From Sequoia sempervirens (Eukaryota; Streptophyta; Pinopsida; Cupressales; Cupressaceae): DNA of 64,000 bases. The stretch covers positions 529,224,550 through 529,288,549 of the forward strand of contig VDFB02193867.1 of NCBI GenBank assembly GCA_007258455.2. Direction: 5' to 3'. The notes beneath the pieces were generated by a model, which made no database searches, had not been told where the DNA came from, and saw nothing but the letters and a program-made list of their open reading frames with translations. Below are positions 11,640-23,214 of this stretch, piece after piece (within the stretch, counting starts at the first letter, position 1; every line of letters begins with the position of its first letter). The position numbers and the translations under genes were made by a program.

Positions 11640-11962
11640 TCTATATCCTCAGCATTCTCCCAGGTGGCATTATCCACCGAATACTGGTCCCACTAGACCC
11701 TATACTACATAATGTCCCTATTTTGCAACTTAACGTTTCACTCTTCTAGAATCTTGACGGGCTCCACCTGAATCACCCCTGGGTCCTGAACCTGCAATGC
11801 ACGCCAATCAAGGATGTGAGCAATATCTGGATGGTAGGGCTTAAATACTGAGACATGAAATACATTATGTATCTGGGATAGAGCTGGTGGTAGAGAAAGC
11901 CTATAAGCAACTGGATTCACCACCTCCAAAACATCAAAAGGGCCAACAAACCTAGGGGCCAA
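11640..11962 (-). pseudogene. Chromovirus integrase C-terminus and chromodomain relic
   Basis: 74 codons (11962-11738) carry the GPF/Y module: [15 protein letters not shown]-x-L-P, and [12 protein letters not shown]. Downstream, in a shifted frame near 11640-11690, Y-S-V-D-N-A-T-W-E-N-A-E-D matches the end of a chromodomain (A-T-W-E). The chromodomain directs integration by chromatin binding in this clade. Here frame breaks separate it from the integrase. Confidence 0.75.
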
Positions 11963-12049
11963 CTTAGAGTTCTTGCCAAAAGAGATTGAACTCTTATGCG
12001 GTCAAACCCTCAAAAAGACCTTATCTCCTGCAGAGAACTGCCTGAAGCT

Positions 12050-12652
12050 TCAGTTCTTGTCTGCTAGACTTTTTTGTCTATCTGCAGCTTGTTTCAATTT
12101 TTCCTTAATGATCTTCATTTGGTCTTCCATTTCTCTGAGCATCTCAGGGCCAATCACAATCCTATCTTCTACTCTATCCCAACTAATGGGTGTCCAAAAT
12201 TTACGTCCATAAAGAGCTTCAAAAGGTGCCATACCCAAAGAAGCATGGTAGGAGTTGTTGTAAGCGAACTCCACCAAAGGCAAATACTCCTCCCACTTAT
12301 GTTGCTGCTCCATACAATACATGCGGAGAATATCTTCTACTACCTGATTCACCCTCTCTATCTGACCATTGGTCTGAGGATGATATGTGGAACTGGAATT
12401 CAATTTAGTTCCTAGGGAAGAGTTCAATGTGATCCAAAACCTGGAAGTCATCCAAGTGTCTCGATCTAAAATGATCATTTTTGGCACTCCATGCAAACGA
12501 AAGATTTCCTGAATAAATTTTCTTGCTAAAACCATTAAACCGTCCTTGAGGTTTCCAGGAATGAAATGAGCAACCTTCATCAAATTATCCACCACAACCA
12601 AGATGGTATCATGTCGGTTCCTAGACATTGGCAACCCCTGAATAAAATCCAT
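12050..12652 (-). pseudogene. Chromovirus integrase catalytic core
   Basis: 200 codons: M-D-F-I-Q-G-L-P (first catalytic Asp), D-R-D-T-W-M-T-S-R-F-W (second Asp), and T-N-G-Q-I-E-R-V-N-Q (catalytic Glu), followed by F-A-Y-N-N-S-Y-H and P-F-E-A-L-Y-G-R. The catalytic triad appears complete. The zinc-binding part lies upstream near 12740-12850 (H-T-A-P-Y-L-G-H and C-L-E-C). Stops separate zinc finger, core and C-terminal module. Confidence 0.9.
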
Positions 12653-12733
12653 AGTGATAACCTGCCATTTATACTATGGCACCCTATGAGGATATAAGAG
12701 TCCTGCCGGATGCACATGCTTAGCCTTGACTTG

Positions 12734-13456
12734 CTAGCATTCCAAGCATCGGGCTACATATGAAGTAATATCCCTTTTAAGTCCTAGCCAGAAGTACAGT
12801 GGCCTAAGTCCTTCCATCATCTTTGTAATACTAGGATGTCCTAAGTATGGTGCAGTGTGGAACTCCTCTAGCACCAACTCTCTCAAGTTTGCAGAATTAG
12901 GAATGTACATCCACCCTTGGAATCTCAAGAGCCCATCTGATTCAAATACATAACCCTCATATCGACGATCTAAGGAATTCACCCCTAGGGCTTGTTTCAC
13001 CCTTTCATAATGTTCATCCCCAAGTGAGGATTGAACTACCTGCTGCCTGAAATCTGATTTGATGGTAACCATGGCTACAAGGTGCCTCCTTCTACTCAAG
13101 GCATCAACCACCCTGTTTTCCTTACCCTTAATATATTCAATTCCAAAGTCATATTCACTCAAGAATTATAGCCATCGCCTTTTTCTGGCATTAAGATTGG
13201 GTTGAGTGAAGATATATCTTAATCCTGCATGGTCTGCCTTCAGTTCAAAAGGCTTTCCCAAGAGATTATGCCTCCACATCTGTAAAGCATGGACTATGGC
13301 TGCCAACTTCAAGTCATGTGGTGCATAGTTTAATTCATGTTGTTTTAACTTCCTCAATTCATATGCTACCACTTGCCCTTCTTGCATAAGAACTACTCCT
13401 ACCCCTTCCCTTGATGCATCAGTAATAACTATAAAATGGCCATTCGGATCAGGCAC
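12734..13456 (-). pseudogene. Chromovirus RNase H and integrase zinc finger
   Basis: Two in-frame segments separated by a TAA at 13163-13165. RNase H has I-T-D-A-S at the first catalytic Asp, H-D-L-K-L-A-A-I-V-H-A-L (usually E-L-A-A), L-K-A-D-H (usually T-D-H) and ends with G-K-E-N-R-V-V-D-A-L-S-R-R. The integrase HHCC finger follows (H-T-A-P-Y-L-G-H ... C-L-E-C) and stops at 12734. The substitution of the usual E by D in H-D-L-K-L suggests decay of the active site. Confidence 0.85.
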
Positions 13457-13495
13457 AACCAGGATGGGTGCAATAGTGAGTTTCTCCTTAAGTAG

Positions 13496-14740
13496 CTAAA
13501 AAGCTCTCTCACACTTATCACTCCATTCAAATTTCTTTTCTTTCTTCTGCAGTGCAGTGATGGGTGTTGCAATTATCAAGAACCCTTGAACGAATCTCCT
13601 ATAATAACCTGCAAGACCCATGAAACTTCGAACTTCAGAGACATTCTGCGGTGCTGGCCAATCCATAATTGCCTTAATCTTTTCTGGGTCCACCGCTACC
13701 CCTTCTGCTGAAATAACGTGTCCAAAATAGTGCACCTCAGATTGGAAGAAAGTGCACTTAGACATCTTTCCATACAGCTTATGTTCCCTCAATCGCTGCA
13801 ACACAATTCTCAAATACTTCTCATGTTCTTCCTCTGACTTAGAATAGATCAAGATATCGTCAAGAAAGATTAGGACAAAGTTATCTAAACAATCTCGGAA
13901 GACACTATTCATCAGGTTCATGAAAGTTGTAGGGGTATTACTTAGCCCAAATGGTAGTACCGTAAACTCGTAGTGCCCATACCTTGTTCTGAAGGCAGTT
14001 TTGTGAATATCTTCTTCCTTCAATCTCAACCGGTGGTATCCCGATCTTAAATCAATTTTTGAGAATACCTTGGCATCTTTCAGCTGGTCAAACAAGTCAT
14101 CAATGTGTGGGAGCATGTATTTGTTCTTGATAGTGATCTTGTTAAGCATCCTATAGTCAATGCATAACCTCAAGGTCCCATCCTTCTTTTTCACAAAAAT
14201 AACTGGAGCTCCCCAAGGCGACATGCTTGGTTTAATAAATCCCTGCTTCAACAATTCTTCCAGTTGGGCCTTAAGCTCAAATAATTCTATCATGTTCATC
14301 CTGTAAGGAACTTTAGACTGAGGTTCTTCCCCTAGTAGCAAATCAATAGAAAAATCAAACACATGCCTAGGCGGTAGCTCAGTTAGTTCTATAGGAAAAA
14401 CATCCTCAAATTCTTTCAGAATGGGATGATCATTAATTGAGGTTTCTTTCTCATCAAGATCCTTGACCTTTATTGCAAAGATAGTGCATCCCTTCTGACT
14501 TTCCTTTTTCAACTGCATGGCGGAGACTTGCCTAAGCTCTAAAGGCTTCTTAATGCCACAAAGCTCCACATGGTTTCCTTGGTCATCAAGACACTTTATT
14601 GACTTCTCTTCACAATCCACAAGAGCCTTATGTTCAGAGAGCCAATTTATCCCTAATATTACATCGTAAGACCCCAATGGTGCAACATACAAATTCACTT
14701 GCGTTTGAAGGTTAGGGAGTTCAAGTTTACTGAAATACAT
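13496..14740 (-). pseudogene. Chromovirus protease C-terminus and reverse transcriptase
   Basis: A 414-codon open segment. Residues 1-60 include D-V-I-L-G-I-N-W-L, the second half of the retropepsin fold. Reverse transcriptase follows: [46 protein letters not shown], and the catalytic F-L-D-D (GACGAT complement at 13856-13861), ending in the thumb/connection region Y-Y-R-R-F. The A-P-A-T-F motif is changed to T-P-T-T-F. The frame ends at a stop after C-E-R-A-F near 13496, just before RNase H. Confidence 0.93.
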
Positions 14741-14758
14741 GCATTGCTCTACCTTCCT

Positions 14759-15024
14759 CTATACCCGGTTTCCATACTGAACTTTCCAAGAATTTTCCAT
14801 AAAACTCGGTCTAACTGATAACTTAGTCAAAACATGAGGATCTACAAAACTATCAATAGCACCAGTATCAATCAAAACAGAAACAGGGCATCCAAACAAT
14901 TTACCCGATAGTTGGATAGGAGTGTCTTGATAATCTGCTTCGCGATTGTCAACCGCCGCATGAATATGATGTTGATTCCTATTATTCTATTTGTTACTCC
15001 TTTGAGGGCACACACTGGCGTAAT
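14759..15024 (-). pseudogene. Chromovirus protease N-terminal part
   Basis: Readable only in the frame after a probable one-base deletion near 15024. It contains V-L-I-D-T-G-A-I-D-S-F, the retropepsin active site (complement at 14858-14869), and ends in a TAG near 14760 before the reverse-transcriptase segment. The D-T-G catalytic loop is intact. Confidence 0.75.
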
Positions 15025-16056
15025 CTCACCTCCACAAGTATAACAACCCCCACGAGGTGCTTTGGGTTTGTCAGAAAAATCTCTCCTATTATTATCATTC
15101 CTTTTATTGAAATTGCCCCTCTTGTTGTTATTGTTCCTGTTTCCATCGTTGTGGTCCTGAGGACTACCATCCCTCTTCAGATTTCTGATTTGCCTGTTAT
15201 CATTCCCTTGATTGTCATGTTTGCTCTGACCACCCTGATTGTTATTATCTTGATGATTTCCTTGGAACTTCTTATTGCCATACTTGGTTTCCCTGCTCTT
15301 CTTATAGTTAGCAGCTTGCTGCAGCTTGTGCTCCTGTTTAATTTCTAAATCAAAAACTTCATCCATGGTGGCTGGATTATGCAAATCTATTTCATTTCTA
15401 ATTTGAGGTCTAAGCCCCAAAATAAATTTTTGAACTCGAAACCTCTCATCATGCTAGGACTGGGGTGCGTACTTGAGCAAGTGAGAGAATTTCTCCCAAT
15501 ACTGAGTCACTGTCATGCCACCCTGTATGAGTACCTAGAATTCTGTCATTTTCTTATCAAAGTAAGATTGTGGTAACCACCTCTTCCTAAATAACTGTAG
15601 AAACTTATCCCAAGTTACCTTCCCATGCATAAACTGCTTATCCACCCTTTCATTTTCCCACCAAGTAGCAACCTCACTGGTGAGCTGATAAGAACCCCAT
15701 TCAGCCTTTATTTCATTAGATAGATTACATAGAGAAAAATACCTCTCCATTTCTATAACCCAGGCTTCTGCTCCATCTCCAAGGGTTTTCCCATCAAATT
15801 TTGGAGGAGTGACCTTCTTTAGGTCTTTTCCCAACTCCGCAGCCACCCTATTTAGATTTCCTTCATTTCCAAGTGGTTCAACATTTTTTTCTCCATCGAT
15901 TTCATTTGTGTTTAACCCTTGACGGCAAACTCGCCTCTCCTATTCTAGTTCCTCAATTCTAGCCCCCTGACTTCATAGCAAGGCCAAAATTTGGTCCAGT
16001 TTATCATTGGGATCTCCACGAGATCCTCCAGTCCACTGGTACACTCTATTCTCCAT
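14990..16056 (-). pseudogene. Chromovirus gag
   Basis: Likely starts at the ATG complement at 16054-16056 (M-E-N-R-V-Y-Q-W), about 60 bp from the primer site; a TGA and a TAG follow within 45 codons. The capsid-like Retrotrans_gag region covers 15846-15380 (F-x-G ... A-W-V-I-E-M-E-R-Y-F ... W-W-E-N ... W-D-K-F-L-Q-L-F-R-K-R-W). Next is a basic Q/N/R/G-rich linker, then the zinc knuckle C-Y-T-C-G-G-E. It is broken after G-G-E by a one-base loss near 15024, so the knuckle's His and last Cys are out of frame. Confidence 0.85.
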
Positions 16057-16126
16057 TTAAGGTTACCCTGGTTAAAGCACAACGTCATATGTAGTTAGGC
16101 ATAGGTCCTAGAGTTGAACCTTGCCA

Positions 16127-16137
16127 CTCTGATACCA
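16127..16137 (-). promoter_or_regulatory. Chromovirus primer-binding site (initiator tRNA-Met)
   Basis: In element sense TGGTATCAGAG, three bases after the 5' LTR end, is complementary to the 3' end of plant initiator tRNA-Met. Confidence 0.9.
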
Positions 16138-16140
16138 AAA

Positions 16141-17753
16141 TGTAATGCTTGGGAGATAAGCAAAAGCATTTTAAATTGTTCAATCTGTTTCAAAAGTTTA
16201 CTTTAAAAATTATGCCATTAATAAGAGTTTTCAAAGTAAACTCAATGTAAAAGAATTAAAACAAATTGCATTTTCTGTATATAAAATATAACATTTGTGT
16301 TTCACCATGATTATGCACATGGCCAAGTATATCAATGCATTTTCACATATATTCACCCATACTCAAAAGAGATCAATAAACCAATAAATATTCACATTTG
16401 TGTGAGACCAATAACTTTAATAAATAACTTTGTATCAATGTTATATCAAAATCTTAATAACACATCTATTTCAATGTTGCAGTAACAAATGCCAAATACC
16501 ATTACATTTACAATGGGCTTCACAAGCCATTCCAGTAGGATACTCAAGTACATAAATAGTAAAATAAAAACTTTGATCCTCCAACCGTCGTGACACCATC
16601 GGTCTTCTTGCGAGTTGGGGCCAAGAGTGTGATTCAAGCGCCTTTTTCTGCCCAACCACGAAGTACATGACTTCCCCGGGTTCCTTCCTAACTTGAAGAA
16701 ATCCCCGGCCCTACATAAGGAGCCTAGAAACCTGACACAATAAAACAGGAGGGAACTTTCGATGCATGCTTGTGCCTATATGCATTTCTAACATGAGAAA
16801 ACATATTTCATGCAATAGGAGGTGGCAGAGACTCAAATACATATATTTCTAGGCTTTTAAAAACAAATCCATCTATTTCAATGGTACAAGTACTTGGCCA
16901 AGCATAAATAGAAACAAGTGGTAGTTTCAGAAAAGGTAAAACTACTATCTCTATGGATCCACCTTCGGCATCTTGTCCCAGAAGTTACCAAAATATAGTA
17001 TAATAAACTGCAAAAACAGAAAGTTGTGCATTTGCCTCATATGCTTTATGCATTTTACTGATTCTAAAAAGAATTTCCTTCCTTTATCCATATCCATAAA
17101 ATGTTTATCAAACTGATTTCTATTCATACTTAGGTTTCCAAAAGAGAGTTTCAAAACATCTTTTGAGTTCCATTTTATCATATTGAACAAAAGAATAGGT
17201 TGTAAAGTTTCAGTATTAAAATAAAATCTGCTCTTTTCTCAGCAAATTTTCTTCTTTTTAGTAAAGAAATTTGTTTTCACTCCAAGCTACTCTCTTGAAT
17301 TTTCTTGTTCAAGTTTAGTTTTCAAATGTAAAAATGTATGTACATCATGATATTTTTAGTGTATGAACACAAGTAGAAGTAATAATTTTTTGTATAAGAC
17401 AGTGTTCTCAGATTTATGTATATTTCTATATCTTCAAGATTCAAGCTGATTTGAAAGTGAAATTCCCAATTTTCTACAAGTTACTAGTTAAAAATAATAT
17501 ACAGAAATAGGATAATTCTTTCACAAAAACAGAGGTTTGCATATTTGCATCTGAGTTTTCTATCATATGCTAATATTCAGAAATCTACATCTGTATGCAA
17601 ACATAAGACAATGTGACCAAAAGAAGATCACCAATTTGCATGATTCCAAGAGATACATTTTCATATTTCTAGCTTCAAAGATACTGAGATGTTTATATAT
17701 ATTTGTCTGAAATATATCACATTCTGAAGATGGTTATACCTGTGTAAGTTCAC

Positions 17754-17835
<82 letters not shown>

Positions 17836-19556
17836 ACACAGCTTTGTGTGTGTGTGTATATATAAATATATATAGATATAAAATTACATATAAATACTTA
17901 TCATACCCTATAAATCTACTGCGCAGAACACATAGAAAGAAGCAAATTTTAAAGGTTCATGGTAAGAATTTTGCTCCCCAAAGGGGATTGGAGGCCTTGC
18001 CTCTCCCATAGGGAGGGCACGGGCTGTGAGGAGGGCGCGGGATTCCCCACAGCACCGTCCCTTCCTTTGGGATGGGGTTGGGGTTAATCCCCTCCCCCAA
18101 ACAAAGAAAAGCTTTTCCATAAAGAAAAAAAAATGAAAAAGAATAGAAATGCCATTGCAGTCTACAGATTTAATCAAGAAAAATTTTGAAATCCTCATAG
18201 GATTTGTTTGTAATATAGATATAAATACATATGTGTAAATATATATATATATAAAATTACTCTCTGGTTTTCTGTACAGAGATGTATCAAAGAAATGCCA
18301 TAATCACAAACCCAGATTTCAAAAGAATAAATAGATTGCAAAAGAGTAAATTCCATTTTGAAAGGAAAGAATTGAGAATTTTCTCACAGTGTAAACTAAT
18401 TAAAAGAGAAAGTTTTCCCTAGGTTTTAAAACTCAAATGTGCAGACAAAATCACAATTTTTGCATACAAGCTCTCCCACTATTGCCGGAATTTGAAACTA
18501 GACTAATAGAAAAAGAAAAAAAATAGAAAAACCTGGATAAAAGCTTCTAGTTGAAGATGCCCAATTTTTCCTCTAGTTTGCTTCTCCTTCCCCGGTTCTT
18601 TTTTGAATAAGCTTCTCTTCTTCTTCTTTTTTTGTCTTCTCTCCACCTTAAATCTTTATCCCATCTACCAAGAGTCATGCAAACCCTTCCAAATTGACAG
18701 ATGGATAATTTTCTTGGCAGACATTTACATGCAAAAATAAAGAGATAGCCACTTGCCGAGAACATTGTTTGTTTTAAGAAGAATTTCTAGAACCCAATTT
18801 TCTCGGGACTGTCTTTTTTTTTATTTAATATTAGTTTCCTCTCTCCTAATCTTGGACTTTGAATTAAGACATATGCAAATAAAATATTTCCATTTTATTT
18901 CAATTTCATAAATAAATAAAATTTAATAAAAGATTTTCAATTATTTGCACAAAAAGTGGGATAGATAATTCAAAAATACTTACTCCATAAACACATATTC
19001 ATTTGGCTTGTTAATTAAGATAGATTTAAAAATCATAAACCTTTTAAAACTACAATTAATAATTAATTTATATTTATGTTATTATTTTTATTATTTATTT
19101 ATTCAAACCATTTATTACCTATTTTGTAAGTAACTCAAAACAATCAAATTAAAACAGACATTGCCTAAATGCAACTATATGATTTTTAGGTGTTGTGTGT
19201 GTGACCGAGAGTTCTTCCTCTTTTACCCTATCGGGAAGCTAGCCTTCTTTCCTCAATCACACTCTTGGTCTTCGACCACCTGCAACTCAAGTGCACTCAG
19301 GCGTGCAACAACGAAATTGTATTATTAACCGATATAGAGATATAAATCAAAGCAATAATTAAATCAATACTTCTATTTTGTTCTATCTTGCATATTTTCA
19401 AAATAAAATGCATTCACAATTGCAAAAGTAAATATTTTTCACATTTCCACACACCAAAGCATTGTATTATATCAATACTCTAACACACACCATCATTCAT
19501 ATAATAAATCCACACAAAGCCATGGACAAAATAGCATCAAAGTCTGAGACGTGACA
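16141..19556 (-). repeat. Chromovirus 5' LTR
   Basis: 3416 bp. It differs from the 3' LTR by about 3% in the stretch compared, by a long TA microsatellite (17757-17832), and by loss of about 40 bp in the GC-rich island. Confidence 0.92.
17757..17832. repeat. (TA)n microsatellite
   Basis: About 38 uninterrupted TA units. The corresponding place in the sister LTR has about 8, so expansion or contraction happened after insertion. Confidence 0.95.
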
Positions 19557-20749
19557 GACTGCAAATCACTTACAAAGGAGAGGGAAAAATGCTTTTGGGT
19601 TAGTGAATATGGGTTTTCCTTGGTCAAACCCCTTGTTGGTAATTAAACCTTGAAATGAAAGAAAATATGAATGGAGAATGATGAATGAAGAAAAGAAAAT
19701 GTTGCAACTAACCAAACCCTAGCAATAAGGTGCTACAAATGTGCTTGAAATGGATGCCATGGATGTGGTTCTTGAATCTTGCTTGAATGAAGTTGATATT
19801 GCTTGAAACACTTGCTTGAATCATAAATCCTACATCACAATTTTTAGCACAATATCAAGCATGATAGATGAAATCCTTGACATGATGATTGGCATTTGAA
19901 GACTACTCGAAAATGCTTTATAATCTTCCTTGGAAAGCTCTTGAATGCTCTTATGAATGCTCAAATTATTTAATGAACTTTCTTGAATGCTAGGTGTTGA
20001 ATATGAGTGAAAGAACGTTGTATTTGTAGTCAATTATGTGAGAATTCCCCAAATTACAACACTACAAGCTGACATTAGATGTAGGAGAATAAAATATTGC
20101 TAGAAATTTGAATTAATTTTAATTTTGGGCCACATGGGATTCATTCATCCAAGGTGGCAAATGAGTCCCATTGAGCATAATGTATGGGACCAAAAATCAA
20201 AATTGCTTAGAAAGGTGTGAAAAATGGTTTAGGGCCAAAAGATCCAGGTGGGACCCATTCACTCAAGGTGAAAAATGAGTCATAGACACTAACTCTAGGC
20301 CACACAAGATAGAAACACCTAAATTATGATTGCATACTAATTGGTGTCAGGATTATCCTCAAAAAGATGTAATAAATGAGTCTTTTGGATACAAAATAGG
20401 GCCAATTAAAGTATAAGAAATCCCAATTATTAATGAAAGGCCTAGAGGAATGTGAAAGTGTGATACAAGACTTTACAACACTCAAAAAAAGGCAAAGTTA
20501 ATTCTGATTTTAATTAAAAATAGGTTTATTATGGTTAGTTATTTGATAAAACCCTAGAAAAGTGTGAAAGTGAGTTATAACACTTTAACAAGATGTCATT
20601 GAAATCCATTAGTTCACAAGGTCCCAATACCTAATGTGAATGTGTTATCCACATTACAACACTAAATCAGGGAAACATTAAGCCATAATCCACAAGGAGG
20701 GCCCAAAATAAGTGTGAAAATGTAAAGGGATACATTTTTCTACACTACA
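19557..20749 (-). repeat. P-B 3' LTR, inner part (U3, TATA, leader)
   Basis: Begins with the second GACTG copy. Contains the predicted leader intron 19559-19712, a decayed TATA region near 20021-20030 (CTACAAATA), palindromes 20136-20169 and 20250-20281, and the LTR start TGTAGTG (complement ending at 20749) next to the polypurine tract. Confidence 0.85.
19559..19712 (-). other. Predicted leader intron in P-B 3' LTR
   Basis: Element sense: donor TTTG/GTTAGTTG, conserved GGGGTTT...AAAACCC stem-loop, CTAAC in CACTAACCC, pyrimidine tract, acceptor TTTGCAG, 154 nt. The chromovirus target duplication covers the acceptor. Confidence 0.5.
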
Positions 20750-20802
20750 TCTAGCCCCCACTTTAGTCAGAGGATCAACTTGCTTCAAACTCACAATAAA
20801 GT
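20750..20802 (-). promoter_or_regulatory. P-B polypurine tract and stem-loop
   Basis: Element sense ACTAAAGTGGGGGCTAGA then TGTAGTG. The upstream arm (complement of AATAAAGT, 20795-20802) pairs with ACTTTAGT (20760-20767) at seven of eight positions. Confidence 0.7.
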
Positions 20803-22513
20803 AGACAATCACGCATCAATAGGGGTTCAAATGCACCAATTCCAATAATACATGAGATGACAACAAGCAAGAGGGATGATCAAGCTCCCAGGATCAAGAT
20901 CCCATGGAAAACCAACATAGGCACAAAAGAAAACACATGAAATAATGTAAAGAATAACAACAAAGAACAAGCATACATTTCCAAAGATAAAAGAAAGAAA
21001 AGGAAAACGATAAAAGATACTTGGATCAAGCTTCAACCATTTGTCCATCCCGATGTGGATCAGATCTAGGTTGTTTTTCCAAAAAAAAGAAAAATGCATA
21101 CTCACTTTGAGGTGATGGAACTTCAAGTTGTCTGTCAAGTGAGAAGTCCTAAAAGGTGAGACACATAAACTCATGGCTGGTATCCACTCACACCCATGCA
21201 AGTGGCGAAGGGGAAAGTCATGCCTCGATCAGGCTTCCCGCTCAAACCATACCAAAGTTATACCCCCTGATAACTTTAATAAGGCATCACACAAAAATGA
21301 TTTTTGAGCTTCATGAGGTAAGCAAAATTTTGTATGCTTGGGGCTCATGAATAAATAGGATGCCTCCATAAGCACGATGGCTTTGTTATGCAAGGTGGCC
21401 ATATAACAACAAATGCAAAATGTAAAATAAGAAATTTTCAAAGGAGTCTTACTTAGTTCATGCGAGGTCTTTAACTTAGGGAACATTGTGCCTAATGTAT
21501 CCAAGAGAGGACCAATCAAAGAATAGAAAATTTGTTACTTAGGGGATGTATTGCAGCACATTAAGCCACTAAGAGGAATGTAATATGCTAAGAGAAATCA
21601 CGCTCCTAAAGGACATCACACCTAATGTCATCCACAAAGCAACAAATGTATCATATGAAGTAAGAAAACTGCACCATGAACCAGGAAAAAGAAAAGTGCA
21701 AAATAATAATGCCAATGTATGAGGCATGTATAGGATAATCATTGAAAAACATGCCCTTAAGTGGCAAAAATTTAGAAAAATCAGAGTTAGGAAACTTGAC
21801 ATAAAAATTTGAATAAGTTATCTATATTATTTCAAAAATGTGTAACAATATAATCTATAGCAAATTGAATTTAGTTTCTAAACTACTAGGTTTATTTTTA
21901 GAAAAAGAAAATCTATTTGGTGAAAATTTGAAATTTCAATGGAGTAGTACTTAAATTTCATGGAAAAAAAGGTGTTTGTCTGACCACCCTAACCACAATA
22001 AAATGATAATAATTTTGTATAATATTCTAGATATAGGTAGAGGACTCATGTCCGAGGTGATGCATATTTTTTTGTAATTTTTTTCCTAGTAAATAATTAA
22101 TTATGATTTTTTTATTACAACTTTTAAAAAATATAAAAACTTGTATGTCTAACAACCTTGGTAAAAACTTCATGAAATTCATTTTTTCTTTTTTTAATCT
22201 TCTAGTATGCAAAGCATAGAATGTGACACATGTTTCAGATTCAAAAAATGTGATACCATTTGAAAGCTATAAATATTTTTCAATCAACCTATGAATTAGG
22301 ACTTCAGTCGTAATTCAAATAGAAAATAAATAATAATTATTTATTAAATTCAAAATAAAGTATAATTTATATTGGTGGAAAGCTAAGAATCTCCTTTAAA
22401 AACCCTTTTTGTTACATCAATTTTGGGTTAAAAAAAGGTCGTCAGCCACATAACCTATATATACCCATCATATTTCCACTTTTTGGCCCATCGTGATCTT
22501 ACACATACCCTAT

Positions 22514-22568
22514 GCCCCCACTTTAAAGAAATTGTTAAACACCATACTGTGAGTAATTAATTTAAAGT
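22514..22568 (-). promoter_or_regulatory. Internal polypurine-tract stem-loop, P-B
   Basis: ACTTTAAA (22520-22527) and TTTAAAGT (22561-22568) pair perfectly. In element sense the second arm leads into AAAGTGGGGGCATA. Confidence 0.55.
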
Positions 22569-22854
22569 AGAAAATAAAAAATGCAAACAAAGAAGACATG
22601 AGAGCTAACTTGGAAATCCCTATGTAAAGTCATATGTTTCCAAGCAAAGCTACGTCATGTAAGAGAAAAAGAAAAAGAAAGGGATTTCCCCCAAAAATGA
22701 AAACACCAAACACATAAGGGATCTATGGATTTGGGATCAATATTCTCTTGCTGCAATGTTTTAAGAGAAAGCTTGGAACTGCCATCATCCCCCAAATACA
22801 CATAGAACTAGAAGAATGACATAAGAGAGTGAAAAAAAATAAAAACAAATTGGG

Positions 22855-23060
22855 TCAACATGGAAGAAACACGAATGTCTCAATGCCTTGCGTCATCCCC
22901 AAAGGAAAAACACAAGACAAATGAAAAATCGAAAAGGAATTTGAAGGAAAATTAAATCCTTTTGGGTCAACATGGAAGAGACATGAATGTCTTGACACCC
23001 TACATCATCACTAAAAGGAAAAATGCAAGACAAATGAAAAATAAAAAATGAAAGGCGAAA
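22855..23060 (-). repeat. Tandem dimer, about 110-bp unit, in P-B
   Basis: Two adjacent copies, each starting GGGTCAACATGGAAGA, then a short imperfect hairpin region around ATGTCT...GACACC, then CACAAGACAAATGAAAA. The same dimer is at 33877-34060 (P-D) and 42357-42540 (P-C). Confidence 0.75.
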
Positions 23061-23214
23061 CTTGAAAGATTTATGATAGAGAAGAGTGAAGGTACAAATA
23101 GAATAATGTCACAAAGAGAGAAAATCAAACAAAATGTCATGAGGGATCACATTACGCACACACAATCATACAAAATAAAATAAAAATGCAAAAGATGAGT
23201 AAGGCACAAGCAAG

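Larger units (their letters stand above)
8156..19556 (-). mobile_element. Complete but inactive Ty3/gypsy chromovirus
   Basis: 11.4-kb element on the minus strand: 5' LTR 16141-19556, tRNA-iMet primer site, gag, protease, reverse transcriptase, RNase H, integrase with GPF/Y module and a chromodomain relic, polypurine tract, 3' LTR 8156-11501. LTRs read TGTCAC...ATTACA in element sense and are flanked by a perfect GACTG duplication. Very long LTRs, domain order and the C-terminal chromodomain point to a chromovirus, perhaps the Tekay/Del lineage. Eleven substitutions in about 390 compared LTR bases (about 3%) make it younger than P-B. Pol and gag contain at least six stops or frameshifts, so it cannot encode its own proteins. 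Confidence 0.93.
20803..23205 (-). other. P-B 3' internal non-coding region
   Basis: About 2.4 kb without credible coding. It contains the internal polypurine stem-loop (22514-22568) and a tandem dimer of about 110 bp (22855-23060). Both recur in P-C and P-D. Confidence 0.6.
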
